DNA from: Deltaproteobacteria bacterium
Lineage (GTDB): Bacteria; Desulfobacterota; Dissulfuribacteria; Dissulfuribacterales; UBA3076
Length of the DNA stretch: 5,334 nt
Reading direction: 5' to 3'
Assembly: GCA_030618205.1 (NCBI GenBank)
Contig: JAUXDR010000090.1
Location: 1-5,334 of the forward strand
This document shows, piece by piece, positions 1-4,928 of the stretch. Every line of letters begins with the position of its first letter. Position 1 is the stretch's first letter. Position numbers and translations under genes: made by a program. The notes under the pieces are model-generated. The model had not been told where the DNA came from and did not search any database. It saw only the letters and a list, made by a program, of their open reading frames with translations.

Positions 1-828
1 GGCTTGAACATTTCCTTACCAAGGATAAAGCGGCGAATAGGTGAAAGGATTGTGTCGAAGACGGGAATTCCCAAGGCCACTATGGGGATCAACATGGCAG
101 CCCCCACCTGGCTCTTGATGGAACCCATGATGGAAAGGCCGGCAATAGCGTAGCCCAGGAAATAGCTTCCGCCATCCCCCATAAAAATACTTGCAGGGTT
201 GAAGTTGTATCGCAAGAAGCCAAGTACGGCTCCGGCCAGGGCCGCAAATAGCATGGCAATGAGATATTCACCTCTCAACACGGAAAGGATGACCAATACG
301 GCAGACGCAAAAAAGGCAATTCCCGCAGCCAGGCCGTCAAGCCCGTCGATCAGGTTTATGGCATTAATAAAGAAGACAAACCAGAAGACAGTGACAAAAT
401 AACTCAGGATAACGAAATGAAGGTCTATGCTGAAAAGAGAAAGAACCTCGATCCTGAGACCTCCCCAGAATGCAACACTGGCACCGATGATCTGAAAAAG
501 GAACTTAACTTTATGACCCAGTCTGTGAAAATCATCAAACAGCCCGACCCCGAAGACCGTCAGGGCTCCAAGCAGGAAGAACGTGGCTTGCCTGTCCAGT
601 ATAAGCTTATTGGAGACATTGGTCGTGATTGAGGCGCTGAGAACCAGAGTAATAAAAAAGGCCACAACAATGGCCAGGCCGCCACACCTGGGAATAGGGT
701 TTGAGTGTACCTTACGTTCAACCCGGCACATCCAGGGCACCAAACCTGACCCCAAGCTTACCTGCAAGGGGAGTGAGCACCAGGGAAAGGACCAGCGCAA
801 TGATGAATATGGCAAGAATCGTTGTCAT
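1..828 (-). CDS. MraY/WecA-family polyprenyl-phosphate sugar-1-phosphate transferase, 5' part, frameshifted
   Basis: This is an integral membrane enzyme of the family that moves a sugar-1-phosphate from a UDP-sugar to undecaprenyl phosphate, the first step of O-antigen, teichoic-acid or capsule-type glycan assembly. The gene runs off the left edge, so about 275 codons are visible of a usual 330-370. Visible motifs are an N-terminal hydrophobic helix, RKVHSNPIPRCGG near residue 40, the Mg-binding FDDFHRLGHK near 98, NAINLIDGLDGLAAG near 153 and FMGDGGSYFLGY near 216, with hydrophobic helices between. From ATG 828 the first 36 codons end in DVPG and then hit TGA. The normal continuation ERKVH lies in the next frame, so one extra T in GGGTTGAA (717-724) breaks the frame. 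A shorter product could start at ATG 731, but it would lose the first helix and has no Shine-Dalgarno sequence. The family is certain. Whether the substrate is GlcNAc (WecA, TagO) or another sugar (WbpL type) cannot be told, and the frameshift may be real or a sequencing error. Confidence 0.9.
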
Positions 829-831
829 ATC

Positions 832-882
832 TATCCGCAGATTACCTGTCTGCGTGCGATCACGCACAGGCAGGCGCAGATT
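832..882 (+). repeat. Two-part short repeat, copy 1 (left of vapBC1)
   Basis: TATCCGCAGATTACC (832-846) and GGCAGGCGCAGATT (869-882) recur in the same order and orientation at 1654-1716 on the other side of the vapBC1 operon. The first part differs by one base and the second is identical over 14 bases. Between the two parts here lies a perfect hairpin, TGCGTG-CGAT-CACGCA (851-866), in the short gap between vapC1 and the WecA-like gene. It has no T-tract in the direction of transcription, so I do not call it a terminator. Confidence 0.7.
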
Positions 883-907
883 ACCGCCAGATTAATATCC
901 ATGAATT

Positions 908-1372
908 TTACGAATTATAGCCAGTTATCGGATTGATTACGGGAAATCCTTCAAGAGTTATAACCTTACAGAACTTTTCATCAGCGCAAACAACAGCCTT
1001 AAATTCAAGCTCATTTACTGATTTCACTACTGAGAGCTGTATTGCATCCAGTGTTTTCAGACTATGTTTTTTGGCATACTTTAACAAAAGTTTTGTTGAT
1101 TCCAATTTCTCGGCATTTGTAAATTCAGCAACTTCGTAAAGCCTTCTCTTAATGTCTTGGGAAAACAACTTCCTCAAAGACATAAAATTCTCTTCGTCAA
1201 TTTCACCGACCCTTACTTTCAAAGATAGTGCAGAATAGAATTCTATGATGCTGATATCTGAGATTACAAATTCAGCATCTGATTCCGCAAACAACCTGTC
1301 TATAAGATCGCTACCAGATTCCCTGTGATATCGTTTGACAATAGCGCTGGTATCGAGAAAATATTTACTCAA
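908..1372 (-). CDS. VapC-type PIN-domain ribonuclease toxin (module 1)
   Basis: A 154-residue single PIN domain, the usual VapC length, expected to be a metal-dependent endoribonuclease held inactive by the VapB encoded just upstream. The acidic residues expected in a PIN active site are present: D7 in FLDTSAIVKRY, E44 in SIIEFYSAL, D109 in LKTLDAIQLS and D131 in VVCADEKF. The C-terminus keeps the typical GFPVINP strand. The start is TTG 1372. It is chosen because it gives the conserved MSKYFLDTS N-terminus, overlaps the antitoxin stop by four bases (TTGA), and is preceded by the strong purine-rich site GAGAGGAAAG. The overlap implies translational coupling to the antitoxin. The RNA target cannot be predicted from the sequence. 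The open frame is intact and all catalytic residues are present, so the toxin is probably functional. Confidence 0.93.
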   Translation of the reverse strand: MSKYFLDTSAIVKRYHRESGSDLIDRLFAESDAEFVISDISIIEFYSALSLKVRVGEIDEENFMSLRKLFSQDIKRRLYEVAEFTNAEKLESTKLLLKYAKKHSLKTLDAIQLSVVKSVNELEFKAVVCADEKFCKVITLEGFPVINPITGYNS

Positions 1373-1638
1373 ATTCTTTCCTCTCTACCTTCCACAATGG
1401 TATCTGCCAGATTCCCTTTTATTGAGCTAAGGTGCTTATGAACAGCATCCAAAGTCATTTCAGGGTCTGCTTCCGCTGTAATGAAGTCTATTAATGGATT
1501 TCTTCTGAGACCTTTTTTCCCCTTCGATTCTAGAAATTCCACAAAATCCAGCACCTGCGAAACCTGTTCTTTATTAAGCGCTTTAGACTTTTTGTATATC
1601 TCCTCCGGCAGATCATCTCTTAGCAGTGTTGTTGTCAT
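1369..1638 (-). CDS. VapB-type antitoxin (module 1)
   Basis: An 89-residue protein directly upstream of, and overlapping by four bases, the PIN toxin gene. The frame extends upstream to 1695, but ATG 1638 is the likely start because AAGGGGG lies six bases before it. The segment KEQVSQVLDFVEFLESKGKK (residues 23-42) has the helical pattern of DUF2281-like antitoxins (VLDFVEFL). The C-terminal HLSSIKGNLADTIVEGREER (69-88) matches the S-IKG-LA-TI-E-REER tail common in VapB-type antitoxins, which wraps the PIN domain of the partner. It should neutralise VapC1 and help repress its own operon. The palindrome at 1667-1704 is a plausible operator. I see no clear DNA-binding fold in the N-terminal third, so the exact antitoxin family is less certain than the role. 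Confidence 0.85.
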   Translation of the reverse strand: MTTTLLRDDLPEEIYKKSKALNKEQVSQVLDFVEFLESKGKKGLRRNPLIDFITAEADPEMTLDAVHKHLSSIKGNLADTIVEGREERI

Positions 1639-1653
1639 TTGAAACCCCCTTTT

Positions 1654-1716
1654 TATCCACAGATTACCCCGATGAAATAGAAAAACAAAAGGCATTTCAT
1701 GGGGCAGGCGCAGATT
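1654..1716 (+). repeat. Two-part short repeat, copy 2 (right of vapBC1)
   Basis: TATCCACAGATTACC (1654-1668) and GGCAGGCGCAGATT (1703-1716) are the second copy of the pair at 832-882. A further GCGCAGATT follows at 1718-1726. The parts are 49 bases apart start to start, against 37 in copy 1. The vapB1 operator palindrome sits between the two parts here. Confidence 0.7.
1661..1704 (-). promoter_or_regulatory. Putative promoter and operator palindrome of vapBC1
   Basis: An inverted repeat, CCCC(G)ATGAAAT (1667-1678) and ATTTCATGGGG (1694-1704), has 11-base arms with one bulged base and a 15-base spacer. On the minus strand TTGTTT (1688-1683) and TAATCT (1666-1661) form a weak -35/-10 pair with a 16-base spacer. 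The -35 lies between the arms, and the spacer covers the proximal arm. This is the geometry expected of an autoregulatory TA operator. The promoter is an inference; the palindrome is seen directly. Confidence 0.5.
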
Positions 1717-1746
1717 TGCGCAGATTCAAAGAACAATTCCATTTAA

Positions 1747-1893
1747 TTAATCAGTGTAACCATAGACCAATCGTTTATGTTCAAGGGATTTTTTTCCAAA
1801 ATTAATCAACAAGCCTACCTTAAGTTTCGTGGCTTTCAAGTAGTTAATAAGCTTTGTTTTACCTGTTTTAAGATCTTGAACTATTTGTCTCAT
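1747..1893 (-). pseudogene. GxxExxY family protein, C-terminal relic
   Basis: A 48-codon open frame from ATG 1893 to TAA 1747 that has no homologue as a complete protein but closely resembles the end of GxxExxY proteins (about 120-130 residues). The telling segment is LINYLKATKLKVGLLINFGK followed by KSLEHKRLVY, matching the family's usual LLNYLKAT-K-GLLINFG-LKFKRLVY ending. The N-terminal two thirds, including the G--E--Y motif, are missing: a TAA immediately precedes the ATG, and the broken vapC2 ends 44 bases upstream. No Shine-Dalgarno sequence is seen. The function of intact members is poorly established. I read this as a decayed remnant left by recombination rather than a working small gene. 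Confidence 0.75.
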
Positions 1894-1937
1894 TTAACTT
1901 GAATTACTTTTGTTTTGAACAAACCTCTAATATCGTA

Positions 1938-2346
1938 TCATTCAAGCCAATTTTCCATTATCAGGCCTGGAACACGCGCAAATTCACGGACATTAGCAGT
2001 CACCAGAATCAAATCCAAAGCCAGGGCATGGGCGGCTATGAGCATATCATTGGGACCGATAGGTGTGCCGGAATGTTCCAGGGCAATACGCAACTCGGCG
2101 TACCGATGATCTGCCGGTTGCTCCACGGAGAGGATATCCAGACCTGATAAAAATAACCTCCAGTTGTTTCTTTAATCGCGATGAGCCCTTCTTCAGTGCG
2201 CCATAACGTAACTCGGCGGCAACCACAAGGCTGGTGCAAACCCGCTTTTCACCGACGATTTCGATCCGCCTTGCTACCTTACCTCCTGGATGCCGGACAA
2301 GATCAGACAGGATGTTGGTGTCGAGTAAATACGTAAAGTTGCTCAC
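1938..2346 (-). pseudogene. VapC PIN-domain toxin, tRNA(fMet)-nuclease type, frameshifted (module 2)
   Basis: Two overlapping frames together spell one VapC of about 135 residues. The 5' frame starts at GTG 2346 with TYLLDTNILSDLVRHPG (D9) and SLVVAAELRYGALK (E45), and reaches KKQLEVI. The 3' frame continues with LSGLDILSVEQPADHRY, GTPIGPNDMLIAAHALA, VTANVREFARVPGLIMENWL and the stop at 1938. The ending TPIGP-D-IA-HA...VT-N-REF-RVPGL matches the VapC subgroup known to cleave initiator tRNA(fMet). The switch point is a run of five T on the coding strand (plus 2149-2153). Four T would give V-I-L-S-G and restore one frame. As written, translation from GTG yields a 99-residue chimera lacking the second half of the active site. 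The gene starts two bases after the vapB2 stop. It may be truly inactivated, or the extra base may be an assembly error. Confidence 0.88.
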
Positions 2347-2348
2347 GG

Positions 2349-2588
2349 TTACAATTCTATGTCATCCGGAGGCAGCAGGCCTTCGTCCACATCCGGAAAG
2401 TCCTCTTCCAAAGGTTCCAGCGTAGCCAGTATCGCCAGCAGGGAAGGATGCTTAACAGGCTTTATGATCAAGCACTCACCCTGCTTGCTGATAATGGCTT
2501 CCTCTCCGGGCAGTTCGAAATCTTTTGGAATACGTAACGCCTGATTGCAGCCATTTTTGATTAAAAGGACATGACGCTCTGTTTGCAT
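2349..2588 (-). CDS. VapB antitoxin, AbrB/MazE swapped-hairpin type (module 2)
   Basis: A 79-residue protein. Residues 7-44 (VLLIKNGCNQALRIPKDFEL, then PGEEAIISKQGECLIIKP) follow the SpoVT-AbrB pattern of VapB, typically K-G-NQA-RIPK...V-I-REGD-LII-P. This part dimerises and binds DNA. The acidic C-terminal third (EPLEEDFPDVDEGLLPPDDIEL) is the usual toxin-wrapping tail. ATG 2588 is supported by a near-perfect Shine-Dalgarno sequence, AGGAGGT, ending four bases upstream. It is paired with the tRNA(fMet)-type VapC two bases downstream, which is the usual partner for this antitoxin class. The gene is intact although its toxin frame is broken. A surviving antitoxin beside a damaged toxin is the expected survivable order of decay. 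It probably represses the promoter at 2623-2651. Confidence 0.92.
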   Translation of the reverse strand: MQTERHVLLIKNGCNQALRIPKDFELPGEEAIISKQGECLIIKPVKHPSLLAILATLEPLEEDFPDVDEGLLPPDDIEL

Positions 2589-2611
2589 ATCAACCTCCTG
2601 TTATTGAACTG

Positions 2612-2651
2612 ACATATGTCTAAACATATGCCTTGCAGGTGCAGCTATCAA
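2612..2651 (-). promoter_or_regulatory. Promoter and paired CATATG operator of vapBC2
   Basis: On the minus strand TTGATA (2651-2646), a 17-base spacer and TATGTT (2628-2623) make a good sigma70-like promoter 35 bases upstream of ATG 2588. Two ACATATG sites (2612-2618 and 2624-2630), each with a self-palindromic CATATG core, are centred 12 bases apart. One covers the -10 and the other lies just downstream near the expected start of transcription. Repression by a VapB-VapC complex bound here is an inference from known TA autoregulation. Confidence 0.6.
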
Positions 2652-2696
2652 GAAAAATGTAATGCGCTGTAACAATGGAGTGTAACACCCACCAAG

Positions 2697-2786
2697 TCAA
2701 TACCGCCCTGTTTGAGGCACAGGGGCACACATACACTCCGCATGCGGCCCATTGCTCACCACCCGCTCTCCGGGCTTAAATTTCAT
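2697..2786 (-). pseudogene. Relic of a zinc-dehydrogenase-like / bi-domain oxidoreductase
   Basis: A 29-codon open segment starting MKFKPGERVVSNGPHAEC and then MCAPVP. The first 17 residues match the GroES-like part of zinc-type alcohol dehydrogenase / Gfo-Idh bi-domain oxidoreductases found in surface polysaccharide loci, where the pattern KPGDRVVSNGPHAE followed by V-C-VP is characteristic. The rest of a protein of several hundred residues is absent. The upstream flank runs into the heptanucleotide repeat and the downstream flank ends at TGA 2697. It cannot encode a working enzyme. It suggests that an older glycan-biosynthesis neighbourhood, like the WecA-type gene at the left, was invaded and deleted. 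The identification rests on one short motif. Confidence 0.5.
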
Positions 2787-2810
2787 GCCTCTCAGCCTTA
2801 TCTTTCCCCC

Positions 2811-2970
2811 GTCCTCTGTCCTCTGACATCTGACATCTGACTTTCCCCGACCTCCGCCCTCTGTCCTCTGTCTTCTGCCCTCTGTCCTCTGTCTTCTGCC
2901 CTCCGTCCTCTGTCTTCTGCCCTCCGTCATCCGACATCTGACTTCCGACATCTGATCTCTGTCCTCTCAT
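2811..2970 (+). repeat. Degenerate heptanucleotide tandem repeat (TCTGNCN)
   Basis: About 160 bases consist mostly of 7-base units of the form TCTGNCN: TCTGTCC, TCTGTCT, TCTGCCC, TCTGACA, TCTGACT and a TCCG variant. From 2858 to 2920 three heptads form a 21-base higher-order unit repeated three times, the first two copies identical and the third differing by one base. A short non-repeat interruption lies at about 2842-2857. The strand is strongly pyrimidine-rich on plus. Because 21 is a multiple of three, two long minus-strand frames of period seven residues (RRQRTEG type) appear, but they are products of the repeat and not genes. Confidence 0.92.
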
Positions 2971-3250
2971 TCCTCAATTTCCCTCAATCAGCTATTCGCT
3001 CATACCGTCATCATATTATTCAACCTAGTCAATTACGTCCCGCAATTCCCTCCTTGACTTTCAACGGAATAACTTGGCGGTTTATAAAGTGACAAAGTGC
3101 CAACGTCCCCCATAGTTCCGTCCCCCATAGTTCAGGCGATATCGGCAATCCCTTGCGGCTACAGCGGGAGTTTGCCGGTTCCATCATTGCTTATCCCTGC
3201 GAACGGTTACGATTATTCAATCCTTTTTTATCTCATAAATCTTGTAATCT
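2971..3250. other. Non-coding stretch between the repeat tract and the HEPN gene
   Basis: No open frame here shows protein-like composition or a ribosome-binding site. The only clear structure is the 15-base tandem at 3104-3133. The adjoining minus-strand text, CCCCCATAGTTC units followed by a GTTGGCACTTTGTCACTTTATAAA-like AT-rich stretch near 3080-3103, looks like debris from a small mobile element. I cannot show ends or a transposase. No terminator is visible after the HEPN stop. Confidence 0.4.
3104..3133 (+). repeat. Perfect 15-bp tandem duplication
   Basis: CGTCCCCCATAGTTC occurs twice back to back (3104-3118 and 3119-3133) with no mismatch. On the minus strand each unit reads GAACTATGGGGGACG. 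Such GGGGACG motifs are often seen beside small transposon or REP-like elements, but no such gene is present here. Confidence 0.9.
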
Positions 3251-3655
3251 TCAGATGTCCTGTAAGATAATTTTCTCTGCCCATTGCACGACGGCAGCAG
3301 CCATTGAAACCGCTTCTTTATGTTCATCTGTGGTTATCGGTTCAGCAACACCGGGATATCTGGCCTCCCATGCAAAAGTTGTCAAGATGGTGGCGTCTTC
3401 GATGGCAAGCGGTATATCTTTTCCATTACGTTTCAAGTTGGTGACGAGTTCGTCCAGGTCATGGGTATAGCGAAACTTGATACTGTGATGAACATGGACG
3501 GCTTTCAGGGCCTTTTCCGCTGCCTGCTGTGCGTGAAAACAAAGGTCTTCCAGAAAAGCGCCATCAGGAAGTTCCGCTCCCGCAAGGGCAAGGTCTCCTT
3601 TGGCCCGGGCCAGCCAATCAATAGCCGAGCCTGCCTGCCTGTCATCATGTGGCAT
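3251..3655 (-). CDS. HEPN-domain protein, toxin-side partner of an MNT/HEPN pair
   Basis: A 134-residue, probably all-helical protein. The HEPN (PF05168-like) pattern is clear: WLARAKGDLALAG at 14-26, CFHAQQAAEKALKAVHVHH at 39-57, a YTHDLDELV segment at 63-71 and WEARYPG at 96-102, with a C-terminal helix. In characterised MNT/HEPN pairs the HEPN protein is the RNase toxin and the nucleotidyltransferase is the antitoxin that modifies it. The usual R-x(4-6)-H nuclease motif is not obvious here: R62 is three residues from H65, and R99 is far from H112. It could therefore lack RNase activity or act differently. ATG 3655 overlaps the MNT gene by 11 bases and is preceded by AAGGA. The overlap implies coupled translation. 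Confidence 0.88.
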   Translation of the reverse strand: MPHDDRQAGSAIDWLARAKGDLALAGAELPDGAFLEDLCFHAQQAAEKALKAVHVHHSIKFRYTHDLDELVTNLKRNGKDIPLAIEDATILTTFAWEARYPGVAEPITTDEHKEAVSMAAAVVQWAEKIILQDI

Positions 3656-3977
3656 GATAGAGTTCCTTTCCGTGTTTCAGTGCAGGGTGGATCACCAGTG
3701 AAGGGTTGTCCCGGTTCTTGAGAATGTCGTTTTCGGTCACAACAATAATATCCTTGGAAAATCCCATGCCGGATAATTTGCGGTAAATTACCCTGGCTGT
3801 ATTGCGCCGGTGGACACCGTCCGGCATAATAATAAGAAGGTCAATATCACTGTCCGGCCCCATTCGTCCTTCCGCTGCGGAACCAAAAAGAACAATACGC
3901 CTTGGCTGAACCGTTGCCACAATCCGTTCAGTAATCGCATTCAACAGAGTTTTATCAGGAATCCTATTTTCAGACAT
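3645..3977 (-). CDS. MNT-type minimal nucleotidyltransferase, antitoxin-side partner
   Basis: A 110-residue minimal nucleotidyltransferase of the DNA polymerase beta superfamily. The signature is complete: IVLFGSAAEGRMG (G32, S33) followed by DSDIDLLII, giving catalytic D44 and D46, and a third acidic position D76 in SKDIIVV. In studied pairs such enzymes transfer AMP to a tyrosine of the HEPN partner and silence it. The conserved acids make this one likely active. A GGAGG ribosome site lies nine bases before ATG 3977 and six before an adjacent TTG at 3980. I prefer the ATG, and the difference is one residue. The gene leads a two-gene operon and overlaps the HEPN gene by 11 bases. Confidence 0.92.
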   Translation of the reverse strand: MSENRIPDKTLLNAITERIVATVQPRRIVLFGSAAEGRMGPDSDIDLLIIMPDGVHRRNTARVIYRKLSGMGFSKDIIVVTENDILKNRDNPSLVIHPALKHGKELYHAT

Positions 3978-3980
3978 CAA

Positions 3981-4123
3981 TATATTCCTCCAGGTATATG
4001 TTTTCTCTATAGCTTTAGGTGGTCGAGGACTTTTTGCAGCGTAATCAAGGATATTTTCCCAAAGTGGAACTTTTTAGGCTTTTTGGGAGAGGCATTATCC
4101 CTATCACTCAGCAATAATCCTGC
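3981..4123. other. Intergenic spacer with a weak hairpin upstream of the MNT gene
   Basis: This spacer between the DUF3368 stop and the MNT start must hold the MNT/HEPN promoter unless the operons are co-transcribed. I find no convincing -35/-10 pair. An inverted repeat TCCCAAA (4057-4063) and TTTGGGA (4082-4088) has an 18-base loop and lacks a following T-tract on the minus strand, so I do not call it a terminator. Confidence 0.35.
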
Positions 4124-4597
4124 TTACTCTCCTGCCTTAAGAATCAATTTCTCAATAAGAGCAGGGTGGTAACGTAAGCCTTGTTTGGTCATAGAAGATA
4201 CACAATCAGAAAAGGAAATAATCAGACCTCTCCGTTTTGCATTCAGTAGGATACCCAAAGTACCAATGACTGTAAGGCCAAGATATTCAGCAATATTCCT
4301 TCCTATTTTCTCATCCATAATCACCATGTCGGCACTCATTTTCAGGGCCATGTTCAAGGTATACTTTTCCCCTTTATCCAACTCGAGTAAAAAATGGTTA
4401 GCAACGCATTGTTCTGAATTAATCACTTCTATCCATTCCAACTCGTCTAACTCCGGCACAACAATTGGCCCGCCCGCTGTACATTCTTCAATAACCTCAG
4501 AGACAACATAAACCCTGTCAAACAGGCGGGGGAGTAAATCCAATTTTCCTATAGAGGAAAGAGCAATAAGCGGTGTAGTATTACAGAATACTATCAT
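4124..4597 (-). CDS. DUF3368-family PIN-like protein, putative toxin
   Basis: A 157-residue protein with the full DUF3368 layout. The N-terminal strand is IVFCNTTPLIALSSIGKLDL, where N6 replaces the usual first PIN aspartate, as is common in this family. SEVIEE follows at 33-38, then the DKGEKYTLNMAL segment (D74, E77), MVIMDEKIGR (D95), and the diagnostic TVIGTLGILLNAKRRGLI at 109-126. The end RYHPALIEKLILKAGE also fits. DUF3368 proteins are distant PIN-fold proteins usually paired with UPF0175, as here, and are predicted to be toxins; experimental support is thin. ATG 4597 overlaps the upstream stop by four bases (ATGA). The frame is intact. Confidence 0.92.
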   Translation of the reverse strand: MIVFCNTTPLIALSSIGKLDLLPRLFDRVYVVSEVIEECTAGGPIVVPELDELEWIEVINSEQCVANHFLLELDKGEKYTLNMALKMSADMVIMDEKIGRNIAEYLGLTVIGTLGILLNAKRRGLIISFSDCVSSMTKQGLRYHPALIEKLILKAGE

Positions 4598-4848
4598 ATT
4601 TCTCGACTTTCCCGGCGAAAATCATCCCTGGAGTTCTCCAGAAGACAGGCTCCCTCATCCATCGCCTTTGTGAGAAAAGCGACCCTCGATATTCCGAGCC
4701 ACTGAGATGCCATACCGGAAGAAATTTTTCCGCGTTTAAAAAGACTTACAGCTGCGTCCACTTTTATCATTTCAGCAAAATCTTCCGTGTTAACGTGAAG
4801 ACTCAATAGAAGCTCATCGGGACATTTTATTTGCACAGTATTTTCCAT
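4594..4848 (-). CDS. UPF0175-family protein, putative antitoxin
   Basis: An 84-residue protein of the UPF0175 type, the standard partner of DUF3368. The N-terminus is VQIKCPDELLLSLHVNTEDF, followed by AAVSLFKRGKISSGMASQWLGISRVAFLTKAM, which fits a helix-turn-helix expected to bind the operon's own promoter. The frame opens upstream at TTG 4908 and has ATG codons at 4857 and 4848. ATG 4848 is preferred because GGAG lies nine bases upstream of it, whereas the same GGAG abuts ATG 4857 directly. Its stop overlaps the start of the DUF3368 gene (ATGA). It probably neutralises and co-represses with that protein, by analogy with other PIN-toxin operons. Confidence 0.88.
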   Translation of the reverse strand: MENTVQIKCPDELLLSLHVNTEDFAEMIKVDAAVSLFKRGKISSGMASQWLGISRVAFLTKAMDEGACLLENSRDDFRRESREI

Positions 4849-4928
4849 AACATCCATCTCCAGCTTTTCTGATATTGGGGAAGCGATCCCTTCAATTGCA
4901 GATAGCAAACCTTTTCCAAGTTAGTTTT

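Noticed and set aside
851..866. Rho-independent terminator after vapC1
   Set aside because: There is a good 6-base stem with a tetraloop but no T-tract following on the minus strand.
583..936. 117-residue plus-strand open frame, and others at 199-402, 417-632 and 701-895
   Set aside because: They lie antisense to the WecA-type gene, whose minus-strand frame carries all the family motifs. Their own translations show no domain pattern.
2149..2153. Programmed frameshift in vapC2
   Set aside because: No standard -1 slippery heptamer with a downstream structure is seen; a +1 indel in a homopolymer is simpler.
2697..2970. Two overlapping minus-strand frames with RRQRTEG/GGQKTED repeats
   Set aside because: The period-seven residues arise from the heptanucleotide DNA repeat. 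There is no ribosome site and no protein-like composition outside the small oxidoreductase relic.
2811..2970. Possible CRISPR array
   Set aside because: The repeats are contiguous 7- and 21-base units with no unique spacers of constant length, and no cas gene is present.
3153..3721. Plus-strand frames at 3153-3470 and 3320-3721
   Set aside because: Both overlap the HEPN and MNT genes antisense and have no recognisable family pattern.
4057..4088. Terminator after the DUF3368 gene
   Set aside because: There is a 7-base stem but an 18-base loop and an A-rich rather than T-rich trailer on the transcribed strand.
3810..4511. Plus-strand frames at 3810-4172 and 4185-4511
   Set aside because: They are antisense to MNT and DUF3368, both identified by clear motifs.
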